64,000 nt of DNA from Tropicimonas sp. IMCC6043. GTDB lineage: Bacteria; Pseudomonadota; Alphaproteobacteria; Rhodobacterales; Rhodobacteraceae. Positions 7,721-15,547 of this stretch are shown here, piece after piece (position 1 is the stretch's first letter; each line of letters starts with the position of its first letter). Location of the stretch: positions 372,001 to 436,000 of the forward strand of contig NZ_SELO01000001.1 in assembly GCF_004146235.1 (NCBI RefSeq), read 5' to 3'. The notes below the pieces were generated by a model. The model ran no database searches, was not told the DNA's origin, and was given only the letters and a program-made list of their open reading frames with translations. The position numbers and the translations under genes are program-made.

Positions 7721-9502
7721 ATGACGCTCCGTTCGCAAGCCTGGTTCGACAACGCCGATGCGCCCGGCATGTCGGCGCTCTATCTGGAGCGCTACCTGAA
7801 TTACGGGATCACCCGCGCGGAGCTTCAGTCGGGCAAGCCGATCATCGGCATTGCCCAGACCGGCAGCGACCTCTCGCCCTGTAACCGCCACCATATCGAG
7901 CTCGCCAAGCGGGTGCGCGAGGGCATCGTCTCTGCCGGCGGGATCTGTTTCGAGTTCCCGGTCCATCCGATCCAGGAGACCGGCAAGCGGCCGACCGCCT
8001 CGCTCGACCGCAACCTCGCCTATCTCGGCCTCGTCGAGACGCTCTACGGCTACCCGATCGACGGCGTCGTGCTCACCATCGGCTGCGACAAGACCACGCC
8101 GGCGCTGCTGATGGCGGCGGCGACGGTGAACATCCCGGCGATCGCGCTGTCGGTCGGCCCGATGCTGAACGGCTGGTACAAGGGCGCGCGCGCCGGCTCC
8201 GGCACCGTCATCTGGCAGGCCCGGCAGAAGCTCGCCACCGGCGAGATGGACTATGACGAGTTCATGGACGTCGCCGCCTCCTCGGCGCCCTCGGTGGGGT
8301 TCTGCAACACGATGGGCACGGCGACGACGATGAACAGCCTCGCCGAGGCGCTCGGCATGCAGCTTCCAGGGGCCGCCGCCATCCCCGCGCCCTATCGCGA
8401 GCGCGGCCAGATCTCCTACGAGACCGGCCGGCGCATCGTCGACATGGTCCGCGAGGATCTCAAGCCCTCCGACATCATGACGCGGGCGGCCTTCGAGAAC
8501 GCCATCGTGGTCAACTCGGCCATCGGCGGCTCGACCAACGCGCCGATCCACCTCACGGCGATCGCCCGCCATCTCGACGTGCCGCTCGACAATGACGACT
8601 GGCAGGCGCTCGGCCACCAGATCCCGCTGCTGGTCGACTGCCAGCCCGCCGGCCGCTTCCTCGGCGAGGATTTCCACCGCGCAGGCGGGGTTCCGGGCGT
8701 CTTCGCCGAGCTCATCGGCGCCGGCGCGCTGCCCCACCCGGAGGCGATCACGGTGACCGGCCGGCCGGTGGCGGAGGTCTATGCCGGGGCGCGGGTCGAG
8801 AACCCGGAGGTGATCCGGCCCTTCGGCACGCCGCTGAAACCGGCCGCGGGCTTCATCAACCTCAGGGGCAACCTCTTCGACAGCGCGATCATGAAGACCT
8901 CGGTGATCTCGGAGGATTTCCGCGCCCGCTACCTCTCGGACCCCGACGACCCGGACGCGTTCGAGGGCCGCGCCATCGTCTTCGAGGGGCCGGAGGACTA
9001 CCACCACCGGATCGACGACCCGGCGCTCGCGATCGACGCAAGCTGCATCCTGGTGATCCGCGGCGCGGGCCCGATCGGCTATCCCGGCGGCGCCGAGGTG
9101 GTGAACATGCAGCCGCCGGCGGCGCTGCTGAAACAGGGCATCGAGGCGCTGCCCTGCATCGGCGACGGCCGCCAGTCGGGCACCTCGGGCAGCCCCTCGA
9201 TCCTCAACGCCGCGCCGGAGGCGGCGGCGATGGGCGGGCTGGCGCTGGTGCAGACCGGCGACCGGCTGCGCATCGACCTCAGGAAAGGAACGGCCAACAT
9301 CCTCGTCCCCGACGCGGAGCTGGCCGCCCGCCGCGCCGCGCTCGAAGCCAAAGGCGGCTTCCCCTACCCGGACCACCAGACACCCTGGCAGGAAATCCAG
9401 CGCGGTATCGTCGACCAGTTCGACGAGGGCATGGTCCTGAAACCGGCCGTCAAATACCAGCGCATCGCCCAGACCAAGGGACTGCCCCGCGACAGCCACT
9501 AA
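7721..9502 (+). CDS. xylD: IlvD/Edd-family sugar-acid dehydratase, D-xylonate dehydratase-like
   Basis: A 593-residue iron-sulfur dehydratase that removes water from an aldonic acid to give a 2-keto-3-deoxy acid. The three cluster cysteines are at 54 (SPCNRHH), 122 (IGCDKTTPA) and 195 (GFCNTMGT). The N-terminus ([32 protein letters not shown]) and overall length match Caulobacter-type D-xylonate dehydratase more than IlvD or Edd proper. L-arabinonate and related aldonates are alternatives. As the last gene of the GntR-linked cluster it gives this locus a second, mechanistically distinct dehydratase besides the enolase-type one at 1591. Confidence 0.88.
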   Translation: MTLRSQAWFDNADAPGMSALYLERYLNYGITRAELQSGKPIIGIAQTGSDLSPCNRHHIELAKRVREGIVSAGGICFEFPVHPIQETGKRPTASLDRNLAYLGLVETLYGYPIDGVVLTIGCDKTTPALLMAAATVNIPAIALSVGPMLNGWYKGARAGSGTVIWQARQKLATGEMDYDEFMDVAASSAPSVGFCNTMGTATTMNSLAEALGMQLPGAAAIPAPYRERGQISYETGRRIVDMVREDLKPSDIMTRAAFENAIVVNSAIGGSTNAPIHLTAIARHLDVPLDNDDWQALGHQIPLLVDCQPAGRFLGEDFHRAGGVPGVFAELIGAGALPHPEAITVTGRPVAEVYAGARVENPEVIRPFGTPLKPAAGFINLRGNLFDSAIMKTSVISEDFRARYLSDPDDPDAFEGRAIVFEGPEDYHHRIDDPALAIDASCILVIRGAGPIGYPGGAEVVNMQPPAALLKQGIEALPCIGDGRQSGTSGSPSILNAAPEAAAMGGLALVQTGDRLRIDLRKGTANILVPDAELAARRAALEAKGGFPYPDHQTPWQEIQRGIVDQFDEGMVLKPAVKYQRIAQTKGLPRDSH

Positions 9503-9524
9503 GAACACCGGCCCCCCGACCCCC

Positions 9525-9535
9525 GGGGGGGGGGG
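9525..9535. repeat. G11 homopolymer run
   Basis: Eleven consecutive G bases follow a C-rich stretch (six C at 9512-9517 and four C at 9521-9524). They lie just past the end of the dehydratase gene and about 290 bases before the next dctP. The C and G blocks can pair as a terminator-like stem. Such a long run is also prone to slippage. Confidence 0.85.
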
Positions 9536-9787
9536 CGCGAGACAGCGGCAAATGCCGTTACGGAAACGTGCACCCGCTCCGCCGGGTCCCTTGCCGGTTT
9601 GCGCTGGTCTGCCCCCCATGATTCACCGCCGCCGCCGGCAAAACGCGGCGTCGTTCCTGTCCGTGAGCCGGAAAAATGGCTTGCGTCATTGCGGGAGATG
9701 GGGACACTCCTGCTTGTTCGTCGCCCGAACGCCGGTCGTCTCCACTCGGATCGACTGGAAATATCGGGTATCAGGAACCAAGCAATG

Positions 9788-9805
9788 CCTCGCGCAAACG
9801 CGAGG
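9788..9805 (+). promoter_or_regulatory. Hairpin immediately before the dctP ribosome site
   Basis: CCTCGCG (9788-9794), loop CAAA, CGCGAGG (9799-9805): a perfect seven-pair stem ending three bases before the GGGAGGA ribosome site of the dctP at 9822. It may shape translation initiation or protect the 5' end of the message. Confidence 0.5.
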
Positions 9806-9821
9806 ACGGGAGGACAAACTC

Positions 9822-10868
9822 ATGAAAACGACCACGATTGCCGTGGCCGGTGCACTGACTGCATTTGCGTCGGCGGGCACGGCCCAGGAAACCTTCGAAA
9901 TGACCTCGGCCTTCGGAAAGAACCTGCCGATCCTCGGCACGGCCGGCGTGGCCTTCGTCGACAAGATCAACGCGATCTCGGAATCCGTCGAGTTCGAGCA
10001 TTTCGATCCCGGTGAGCTCGTGCCGACGCTGGAAGCGCTCGACGCCGTGTCGAACGGCTCCGTCGATGCAGCCTACACGACCTCCGGATACTGGCAGGGC
10101 AAGATGGCGGCGGCCGGTCTCTTCGCCGCGGTGCCGTTCGGACCGGAGCCCGGCGAGATGCTGGCCTGGATGCTCTATGACGACGGCCTGACGCTCATGC
10201 AGAAGATGTATGACACCAACGGCTACAATGTTCACGTCACGCTCTGCGGCACCTACGCCCCCGAAACTTCGGGCTGGTTCAAGAAGGAAATCAACTCACC
10301 CGAAGACCTTCAGGGCCTCAACATGCGCTTCTTCGGACTCGGCGCGGAGGTGATGCAGAAGCTGGGCGTCTCGACCTCCCTGCTCGCCGGCGGCGACATC
10401 TTCCCGGCGCTCGAGCGCGGCGCCATCGACGCCACCGAGTTCTCGATGCCGATCGTCGATGCGAATCTCGGATTCTACAATGTGGCGAAATTCAACTATT
10501 TCCCCGGCTGGCACCAACCGGCGACGATGTTCGAGCTGCTGATCAACAAGGATCGCTGGGACGAACTCGACGACACGAGCAAGAAACAAATCGAGATCGC
10601 CTGCATGGCGAACATCACCGACAACTTCGCAGAAGGCGAGGCGAAGAACTTCCCGGCGATGATCGAGAACGTCAACGAACATGGCGTGGAAATCAAGAAC
10701 TGGACGCCGGAACAGCTCAAGGCCTTCGAGGCCGCCTGGCTTGAAGTCGTCGAGGAACTCCAGGCGGAAGACGAACTCTTCGCCGAAGCCTGGGCCGACC
10801 TCAGTGAGTTCCGCGAAGGCTACAAGACCTGGTTCAACAACATCTACCTGCCGCGTCCCTGGAACTGA
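9822..10868 (+). CDS. dctP: TRAP transporter solute-binding protein (DctP family), second system
   Basis: A 348-residue exported binding protein. A signal peptide (about residues 1-21, ending AGTA) is followed by a DctP fold with LNMRFFGLGAEVMQKLG and GAIDATEFS. The sequence type (ALDAVSNGSVDAAYTTSGYW near residue 75, given here in part; FFGLGAEVMQ) resembles the TakP / mannitol-chloroaromatic subclass rather than the first DctP in this window. The ATG at 9822 has a GGGAGGA site 7 bases upstream; the frame is open further upstream but that part does not look coding. It leads dctQ and dctM. The ligand is unknown; keto acids and hydroxy acids are typical of the subclass. Confidence 0.9.
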   Translation: MKTTTIAVAGALTAFASAGTAQETFEMTSAFGKNLPILGTAGVAFVDKINAISESVEFEHFDPGELVPTLEALDAVSNGSVDAAYTTSGYWQGKMAAAGLFAAVPFGPEPGEMLAWMLYDDGLTLMQKMYDTNGYNVHVTLCGTYAPETSGWFKKEINSPEDLQGLNMRFFGLGAEVMQKLGVSTSLLAGGDIFPALERGAIDATEFSMPIVDANLGFYNVAKFNYFPGWHQPATMFELLINKDRWDELDDTSKKQIEIACMANITDNFAEGEAKNFPAMIENVNEHGVEIKNWTPEQLKAFEAAWLEVVEELQAEDELFAEAWADLSEFREGYKTWFNNIYLPRPWN

Positions 10869-10885
10869 TCAGAGGCGTTCGGAAA

Positions 10886-10919
10886 GCGGCCGAGACGATC
10901 CGTCGATCGTCCCGGCCGC
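10886..10919 (+). promoter_or_regulatory. Long hairpin between dctP and dctQ of the second TRAP operon
   Basis: GCGGCCG (10886-10892) pairs with CGGCCGC (10913-10919), and GACGATC (10894-10900) with GATCGTC (10905-10911). This gives 14 base pairs with one A-C mismatch and a four-base loop. No U-tract follows. The placement fits a 3' end that stabilises the binding-protein message. Confidence 0.65.
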
Positions 10920-10958
10920 GATCATTCCGACCTGACAGAAGAAAAAAGCAAGGCTCCC

Positions 10959-11753
10959 ATGCAGACAACAGACTCCGTCGTCCAGATCGCCGACCCCGGC
11001 GAGCGCGGGAAAGAAGAGCACAATCGGGGCGATCGCTTCGTTGTGAATGTCGGGAACCTCTTCGCCTGGATCTTTCCGATCCTGATGATCGCCATTGTCG
11101 CGCAGGTTTTCCTGCGCTCTTCCGGCATGAACCAGGCCTGGCTCGACGATCTGCAATGGTGGCTCTACGGCGCTTCCTCGCTGATTGCGATCGCCTATGC
11201 CGTGACCACGGACAGCCATGTCCGCGTCGACATCTTTCATGAAAACTTCAGCGCCAGAGGCAAGAACATCGTCGAGATCTTCGCTCTGGTCTGGCTGTTC
11301 CTGCCGTTCATTCTCCTCGCTTGGGATCAAACGTTGCACTACGCGATCTCCTCGGTTCAGATCGGTGAAGGGTCCGACAGCCCGAACGGGCTTCACAGGT
11401 TGTGGATTCTCAAGGTTTTCATGAACCTGACCTTCGTCGTCATCGGCATTGCCATATGGTCGGCCTATGTCCGCAACCTTGCCCGGATGACCCGGCCCGT
11501 TCTCTGGAAACAGCTGCTCTACGCCTTTCCGTCCACGATGTACATCGTCGATCTGGTCCTCTACTACGCGATCTGGTGGGGCGTCCGCCTGACCACACCT
11601 GCCGAGATTTCCGACCGCGACATCGCCAAGTCACCGATCCTCGGGGCCTTCGAATTCGGCGAGCAGGAAATGGCGCACACGGTGGCGCTGGCATTCGTCG
11701 TCACACTGGGCCTGATCGTGATCGCCCGGCTCTTCGATCGTGGAGAAGACTGA
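10959..11753 (+). CDS. dctQ: TRAP transporter small permease (DctQ family), long form
   Basis: A 264-residue membrane protein in the DctQ position, longer than the ~170-200 residues usual for DctQ. It has about five hydrophobic stretches: four DctQ-like helices plus a C-terminal one (ALAFVVTLGLIVIARLF). The motif HVRVDIFHENFSARG after helix 2 is typical of DctQ proteins paired with TakP-type binding proteins. It starts 90 bases after dctP, past a strong hairpin, and ends three bases before dctM. Confidence 0.85.
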   Translation: MQTTDSVVQIADPGERGKEEHNRGDRFVVNVGNLFAWIFPILMIAIVAQVFLRSSGMNQAWLDDLQWWLYGASSLIAIAYAVTTDSHVRVDIFHENFSARGKNIVEIFALVWLFLPFILLAWDQTLHYAISSVQIGEGSDSPNGLHRLWILKVFMNLTFVVIGIAIWSAYVRNLARMTRPVLWKQLLYAFPSTMYIVDLVLYYAIWWGVRLTTPAEISDRDIAKSPILGAFEFGEQEMAHTVALAFVVTLGLIVIARLFDRGED

Positions 11754-11756
11754 GAC

Positions 11757-13205
11757 ATGGCGCTCCTCGAATTCATCGGCCAGGCGCTGACGCTCAACGA
11801 ACTGGCGGTCATCGCCATGTTCCTCACTTTCATCTTCCTGCTGTTCCAGGGGGTGCCGGTTGCCTATTCGCTGGTCGGCGTGACGCTGATCTTCGCCCTG
11901 ATCGCGGAGATCTTCCTCGATCCCTATCGCGGCGCCTTCCGGGACGTGATCGACTTCGACAGGACCGGTATCGACTACCAGCGCCTGGCAGTGCTCTCGG
12001 GGCGCCTCTTCGGCAACATCGTCAAGAACCCAGTGCTCGTCGCCCTACCGATGTTCATCTTCATGGGGCTCATGCTCGACCAGTCCGGTGTGGCGCAGCG
12101 CATGATGCTGTCGATGCAGCGCCTGTTCGGCGGATTGCGCGGCGGCCTGTCTCTGACGGTGCTGCTGATCGGCATCATCCTCGCCGCCTCAACCGGAGTC
12201 ATTGGCGCCTCGGTCACGCTGCTGGGTGTGATGGCTCTGCCGGCAATGATCGCGCAGAACTACAACAAGCCTATTGCGACCGGCACGATCGCTTCGGCGG
12301 GAACGCTGGGGATCCTGATTCCGCCATCGATCATGCTGGTGATCATGTCGGACCAGCTGGCCATCTCGCTCGGCGACCTCTTCATGGGGGCGCTGTTCCC
12401 GGGGCTGATCCTCGGCGGGCTCTACATCGTCTTCATCATCATCTACGGGCTTCTCCAGCCCGATGCGATGCCGGCGCCGGAGAAATCGGAACATGTGGGC
12501 TGGGATGCGATCCGGGAAGTGCTGCTCGCGGTGGTGCCGCCGATGTTCCTGATCCTGCTCGTCCTCGGCTCGATCTTTGCCGGCTTTGCCACGCCGACCG
12601 AAGCCTCCGGGCTCGGCGCGTTCGGGGCGACGCTGCTGGCCCTGTTCAACCGCAGGCTCGACCTCACGGTGCTGAAGGAGGTCAGCCGCTCGACCTTGAA
12701 CACGACGGGTTACATCGTCGGGATCTTCCTCGCCGCCAACTTCTTTTCGCTCGTCCTGCGTCGCTATGGCGGCGACGAGATCGTCGAGAACCTGGTCCTT
12801 TCGGCGTTCGACGGTCCCTACCTCACGGTGCTCTTCATTCTTTTCATCGTGTTCCTGCTCGGCTTCCTGCTGGACTGGATCGAGATCACCATCATCATCA
12901 TGCCGTTGATGCTTCCGATCATTCACGGTCTCGACCTCGCCATTCCGGGGTTCGACCAGGTGCGCGACCCGTCGGTCGTGTGGTTCGCGATTCTGGTGGC
13001 GGTTACCCTCCAGACGAGCTTCCTCACGCCACCCGTGGGATTTGCGCTCTTCTACCTCAAGGGCGTCTGCCCACCCGGTGTCACACTCGGCCACATCTAC
13101 AAGGGGATCGTGCCTTTCGTGCTGTTGCAGTTGCTCGGCTTGTTCATCGTCTTCGAGTTCCCGGCGCTGACCACCTGGCTGCCATCCGTGGCCTATGGTG
13201 ACTAG
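11757..13205 (+). CDS. dctM: TRAP transporter large permease (DctM family), second system
   Basis: A 482-residue polytopic permease. DctM signatures include ALPMFIFMGLMLDQSG, GTLGILIPPSIMLVIM and SFLTPPVGFALFYLKG. An extra charged segment near residues 58-82 (FRDVIDFDRTGIDYQ) and the greater length fit the mannitol/chloroaromatic subclass, in keeping with the long DctQ. It is last in the operon and is followed by a terminator-like hairpin at 13231-13262. Confidence 0.92.
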   Translation: MALLEFIGQALTLNELAVIAMFLTFIFLLFQGVPVAYSLVGVTLIFALIAEIFLDPYRGAFRDVIDFDRTGIDYQRLAVLSGRLFGNIVKNPVLVALPMFIFMGLMLDQSGVAQRMMLSMQRLFGGLRGGLSLTVLLIGIILAASTGVIGASVTLLGVMALPAMIAQNYNKPIATGTIASAGTLGILIPPSIMLVIMSDQLAISLGDLFMGALFPGLILGGLYIVFIIIYGLLQPDAMPAPEKSEHVGWDAIREVLLAVVPPMFLILLVLGSIFAGFATPTEASGLGAFGATLLALFNRRLDLTVLKEVSRSTLNTTGYIVGIFLAANFFSLVLRRYGGDEIVENLVLSAFDGPYLTVLFILFIVFLLGFLLDWIEITIIIMPLMLPIIHGLDLAIPGFDQVRDPSVVWFAILVAVTLQTSFLTPPVGFALFYLKGVCPPGVTLGHIYKGIVPFVLLQLLGLFIVFEFPALTTWLPSVAYGD

Positions 13206-13230
13206 GTAGATCCTGCTGGCGCGAGACGGA

Positions 13231-13262
13231 GCTGCGGAGGGAAGACGATCGCCCCTCGCAGC
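13231..13262. terminator. Terminator-like hairpin between convergent genes
   Basis: GCTGC-G-GAGGG (13231-13241) pairs with CCCTCGCAGC (13253-13262), giving about ten pairs with one bulged G. It lies between the end of dctM on the plus strand and the end of the SH3-domain gene on the minus strand and could serve both. There is no marked U-run. Confidence 0.45.
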
Positions 13263-13271
13263 GCCTACGGG

Positions 13272-14291
13272 TCAGCCGCCGAAGCGGACTGCGTCCGGGA
13301 TCTCGTAGCGTTCCTGGTCGCCGACCTGGATCATGTTGAGATCGCCGCGACGCTCCCAGACCGTGTGGCCACCATCCGAGGACGACTGATCGCCATCGAA
13401 GTAGAGGTAGCGCTGCCCGCCGCCCGGCAGCGTTACAACCACGGTCGCGTCGCCCCCGCCACGCCGGATCACGCCGAAGGCGCACTGGCCCATCGGCGCC
13501 GACAGGGACGTCGCGCAGGGAACCTCCCCGGTGGCGTTGTAACCTTCGGAGTTGGTCGCGTCGCCCTCACCATAGGCGACGTCTCCCGCGGGCGCGGCCG
13601 ATTCCACGAGATAGTCGCCGGCCACCCAGCCTGTCGCGTCGCCGTCGGCGATCTGGCACCATCTGCGCCCCTCCGCCATGCGGCAGCCGCGGTTTTCGAC
13701 GATCCTGCCCTTCGGCAGGCGCGCGATAGTAGTGGCCGAGGCGGAGGGCGCGGAGCGGACGTTGAGCGTGTTCTCGACCTGCACCGCCCACCAGTCCGGA
13801 CCACCCGAGAGCCCATCGGCATAATCGCCCGAAGGCGCTGCCGTGTCGCCGCCACCGGCTGCAATCGAGACCTCGAGTGTGAAATCGGCCACCTCGCCAC
13901 GGCGGGCGGCGGCGCGGTACATCCAGACCTCGATCGCAAAATCGCCGCTTTCGGGGAGGATTCCGTCGAACCGGTTGATCTCCGGAACCATCGGATTGCT
14001 TCCCGCCATCTCGCTGCTGGCCAGCGCCGGGCCCTGCGGCTGGCTCGGCTGAACGACGTTGAAATAGGTGGAGGTGTTGGAGGTGTCGAGCGACACGGTC
14101 ATGCGTTGTCCGGCCTGGGCGCCCAGCATGTAGCGTACGACTTCGTAGCCGGTGATCCGGTCGCGGATTGTGGTGCCGGACGTGCCGGGGGCGAATTGCA
14201 CGCGCTCGACCCGCTGGTCGGTCTGGGCCATCGCCGTCGGAACGAGGGGTGCCGCGACGAGCGCGGCGACAAGTGCGATCCTGCGAAACAT
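13272..14291 (-). CDS. Exported protein with bacterial SH3 domain
   Basis: A 339-residue secreted protein. A clear signal peptide (MFRRIALVAALVAAPLVPTA, cleaved after MAQ or nearby) is followed by a ~120-residue region that could be a pre-peptidase-like beta fold. An SH3b domain lies at about residues 165-235 (ENTLNVRSAPSASATTIARL, GCRMAEGRRWCQ, GWVAGDYL). A C-terminal segment of about 85 residues has a Cys pair (GEVPCATS, GQCAFGV). SH3b domains usually bind cell-wall or other ligands. The function is unknown. A separate lipoprotein gene lies 69 bases upstream on the same strand. Confidence 0.8.
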   Translation of the reverse strand: MFRRIALVAALVAAPLVPTAMAQTDQRVERVQFAPGTSGTTIRDRITGYEVVRYMLGAQAGQRMTVSLDTSNTSTYFNVVQPSQPQGPALASSEMAGSNPMVPEINRFDGILPESGDFAIEVWMYRAAARRGEVADFTLEVSIAAGGGDTAAPSGDYADGLSGGPDWWAVQVENTLNVRSAPSASATTIARLPKGRIVENRGCRMAEGRRWCQIADGDATGWVAGDYLVESAAPAGDVAYGEGDATNSEGYNATGEVPCATSLSAPMGQCAFGVIRRGGGDATVVVTLPGGGQRYLYFDGDQSSSDGGHTVWERRGDLNMIQVGDQERYEIPDAVRFGG

Positions 14292-14360
14292 GTCGGTCTC
14301 CGTTTGTCCTGCGTCGTGGCGTCCCGCTCCCCGAATGCGAGGCGCGGGACGGCCGGAACG

Positions 14361-14666
14361 TCAGAGAGCGCCCTCGCCGCCCCCGACATACTCGATGCCG
14401 GCGGTCGTGCCGTCGCTATATGCGATGCAGCGCCACGGCGCGGGCGGGTACACCCCGCCATCCTCGCCGACGAGGACGATCACCTCGGTCCCGGCTTCGG
14501 AGAAGCTCGAACTCTGCACGCGGACCGCCGGGTTGCTGCTGTCGCGGGCGACATCCCGCAGGCAGGCCTGTTCGGCTGGTGACGGAACGCCCATCGTGGC
14601 GGATTCCTCGACACAGCCGGCGACGAGCGGAATGGCGAGAAGGGGAAGAAAGAGTGTGGCGCGCAT
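14361..14666 (-). CDS. Small predicted lipoprotein
   Basis: A 101-residue protein with a lipoprotein signal peptide: MRATLFLPLLAIPLVAGC, lipobox VAGC with Cys18. GGAGGA lies upstream of the ATG at 14666, which decides this start over one 11 codons further upstream. The mature part has a second Cys (EQACLRDV) and a third (WRCIAYSDG) and reads like a small inhibitor-like or beta-rich domain. I do not recognise a named family. It is probably co-transcribed with the SH3-domain protein downstream. Confidence 0.72.
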   Translation of the reverse strand: MRATLFLPLLAIPLVAGCVEESATMGVPSPAEQACLRDVARDSSNPAVRVQSSSFSEAGTEVIVLVGEDGGVYPPAPWRCIAYSDGTTAGIEYVGGGEGAL

Positions 14667-14869
14667 GGGTGTCCTCCATTTGGCATTGTTCGCAAGCACA
14701 GGCTACCATCTTTCGAATAGTAGCGCAGCGATGCCAATTGGAAACTTTCCGGCCCAGAGACGGGCGGCCGTCCCCGCTTCGCGCCTGACATATCTCGGTA
14801 AATCGTGGTTCAGGCAATGTAGGGTCCTGCCGGCTCGGCGGCGCGGCTTCGGCCAACTATGATGGAGCG

Positions 14870-15547
14870 TCAGACGCCTACCAGTTCCGCAGCGAAGCGT
14901 GCCGTGACGGAGACGGCCAGCAAGGCAGGGGTCGGCAGGATCTCGGACGTGATCTGCCGGAAGCGGCTCGTGTAGCTGATGCAATCGAAGACGGCGAGAT
15001 CGGCTTCCACCTCGGCCATCTGTCGTGCTGCGTCCCGGATCTCTTCTTCACCGGCATCCGGCTGAACCGCGATGACCGAAACGTCATAGCCCTTGGCGCC
15101 CCATCGCGTTCTGGCATTCTCCGCTTGCGCCGGCGTCGGGATGAAGATGCCGAGGCGTCCGCCCTGAAGGCAGCCGGTCACGGCGCCCGCAAGCAGGTCG
15201 GAGGCGAAATGGACACCGGGTGCCGCGAGAGATGGAAACCTTCCCGTGCAGCAGACGAATGTCGCCCGCGCCCCGAGATCGTCCAGTTCCGCAAGCCGCG
15301 CAGCCATGCCCTCGGTCACCACCTTCTTGTCAACGAGGATCGACCGTCCGCTCGGCAGGGTCGTGTAGAGCGTGGTGGCGGCCGAGGATGGCGCAGCCTG
15401 CGCCAGACCGGCCTCGTCGAGATGATCGAGCGCACCACGCATCTTCAGCTCGGCGGCATCGCCGAAGTCCCGCTCGAACTCGGCCAGCAATGCCGGGCGC
15501 GGCGCCTGGCCGATGACCAGAAGCCCGATGACCGGACGCGCGCTCAT
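14870..15547 (-). CDS. aroM: AroM-family protein
   Basis: A 225-residue protein of the AroM family (N-terminus IGLLVIGQAPRPAL). The function of AroM is unknown; in E. coli it is encoded next to shikimate kinase. Two conserved cysteines stand where Asp/Glu/hydantoin racemase-like proteins carry their catalytic pair: Cys99/100 (VCCTGRFP) and Cys189 (FDCISYT). The start overlaps the stop of hyuA by four bases (ATGA), so it is third in the DUF917-hyuA-aroM operon. With a hydantoinase-like and an S-methylthiohydantoin-desulfurase-like partner, a racemase-like role is a reasonable guess, not an established one. Confidence 0.85.
   Translation of the reverse strand: MSARPVIGLLVIGQAPRPALLAEFERDFGDAAELKMRGALDHLDEAGLAQAAPSSAATTLYTTLPSGRSILVDKKVVTEGMAARLAELDDLGARATFVCCTGRFPSLAAPGVHFASDLLAGAVTGCLQGGRLGIFIPTPAQAENARTRWGAKGYDVSVIAVQPDAGEEEIRDAARQMAEVEADLAVFDCISYTSRFRQITSEILPTPALLAVSVTARFAAELVGV

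Larger units (their letters stand above)
9503..9821. other. 319-bp non-coding leader of the second TRAP operon
   Basis: There is no convincing gene here. The stretch begins with a C-rich then G-rich block containing an uninterrupted run of eleven G (9525-9535). It ends with a small perfect hairpin at 9788-9805 and the ribosome site of the next dctP at 9808-9814. The middle part is less GC-rich than its surroundings and probably holds the promoter, but I cannot place one securely. Confidence 0.5.

Noticed and set aside
6301-7770. A 489-codon open frame opposite the first dctM
   Set aside because: Its product is an Arg/Asp/Glu/His-rich shadow of a GC-rich gene, with no domain; the plus-strand TRAP genes explain the region.
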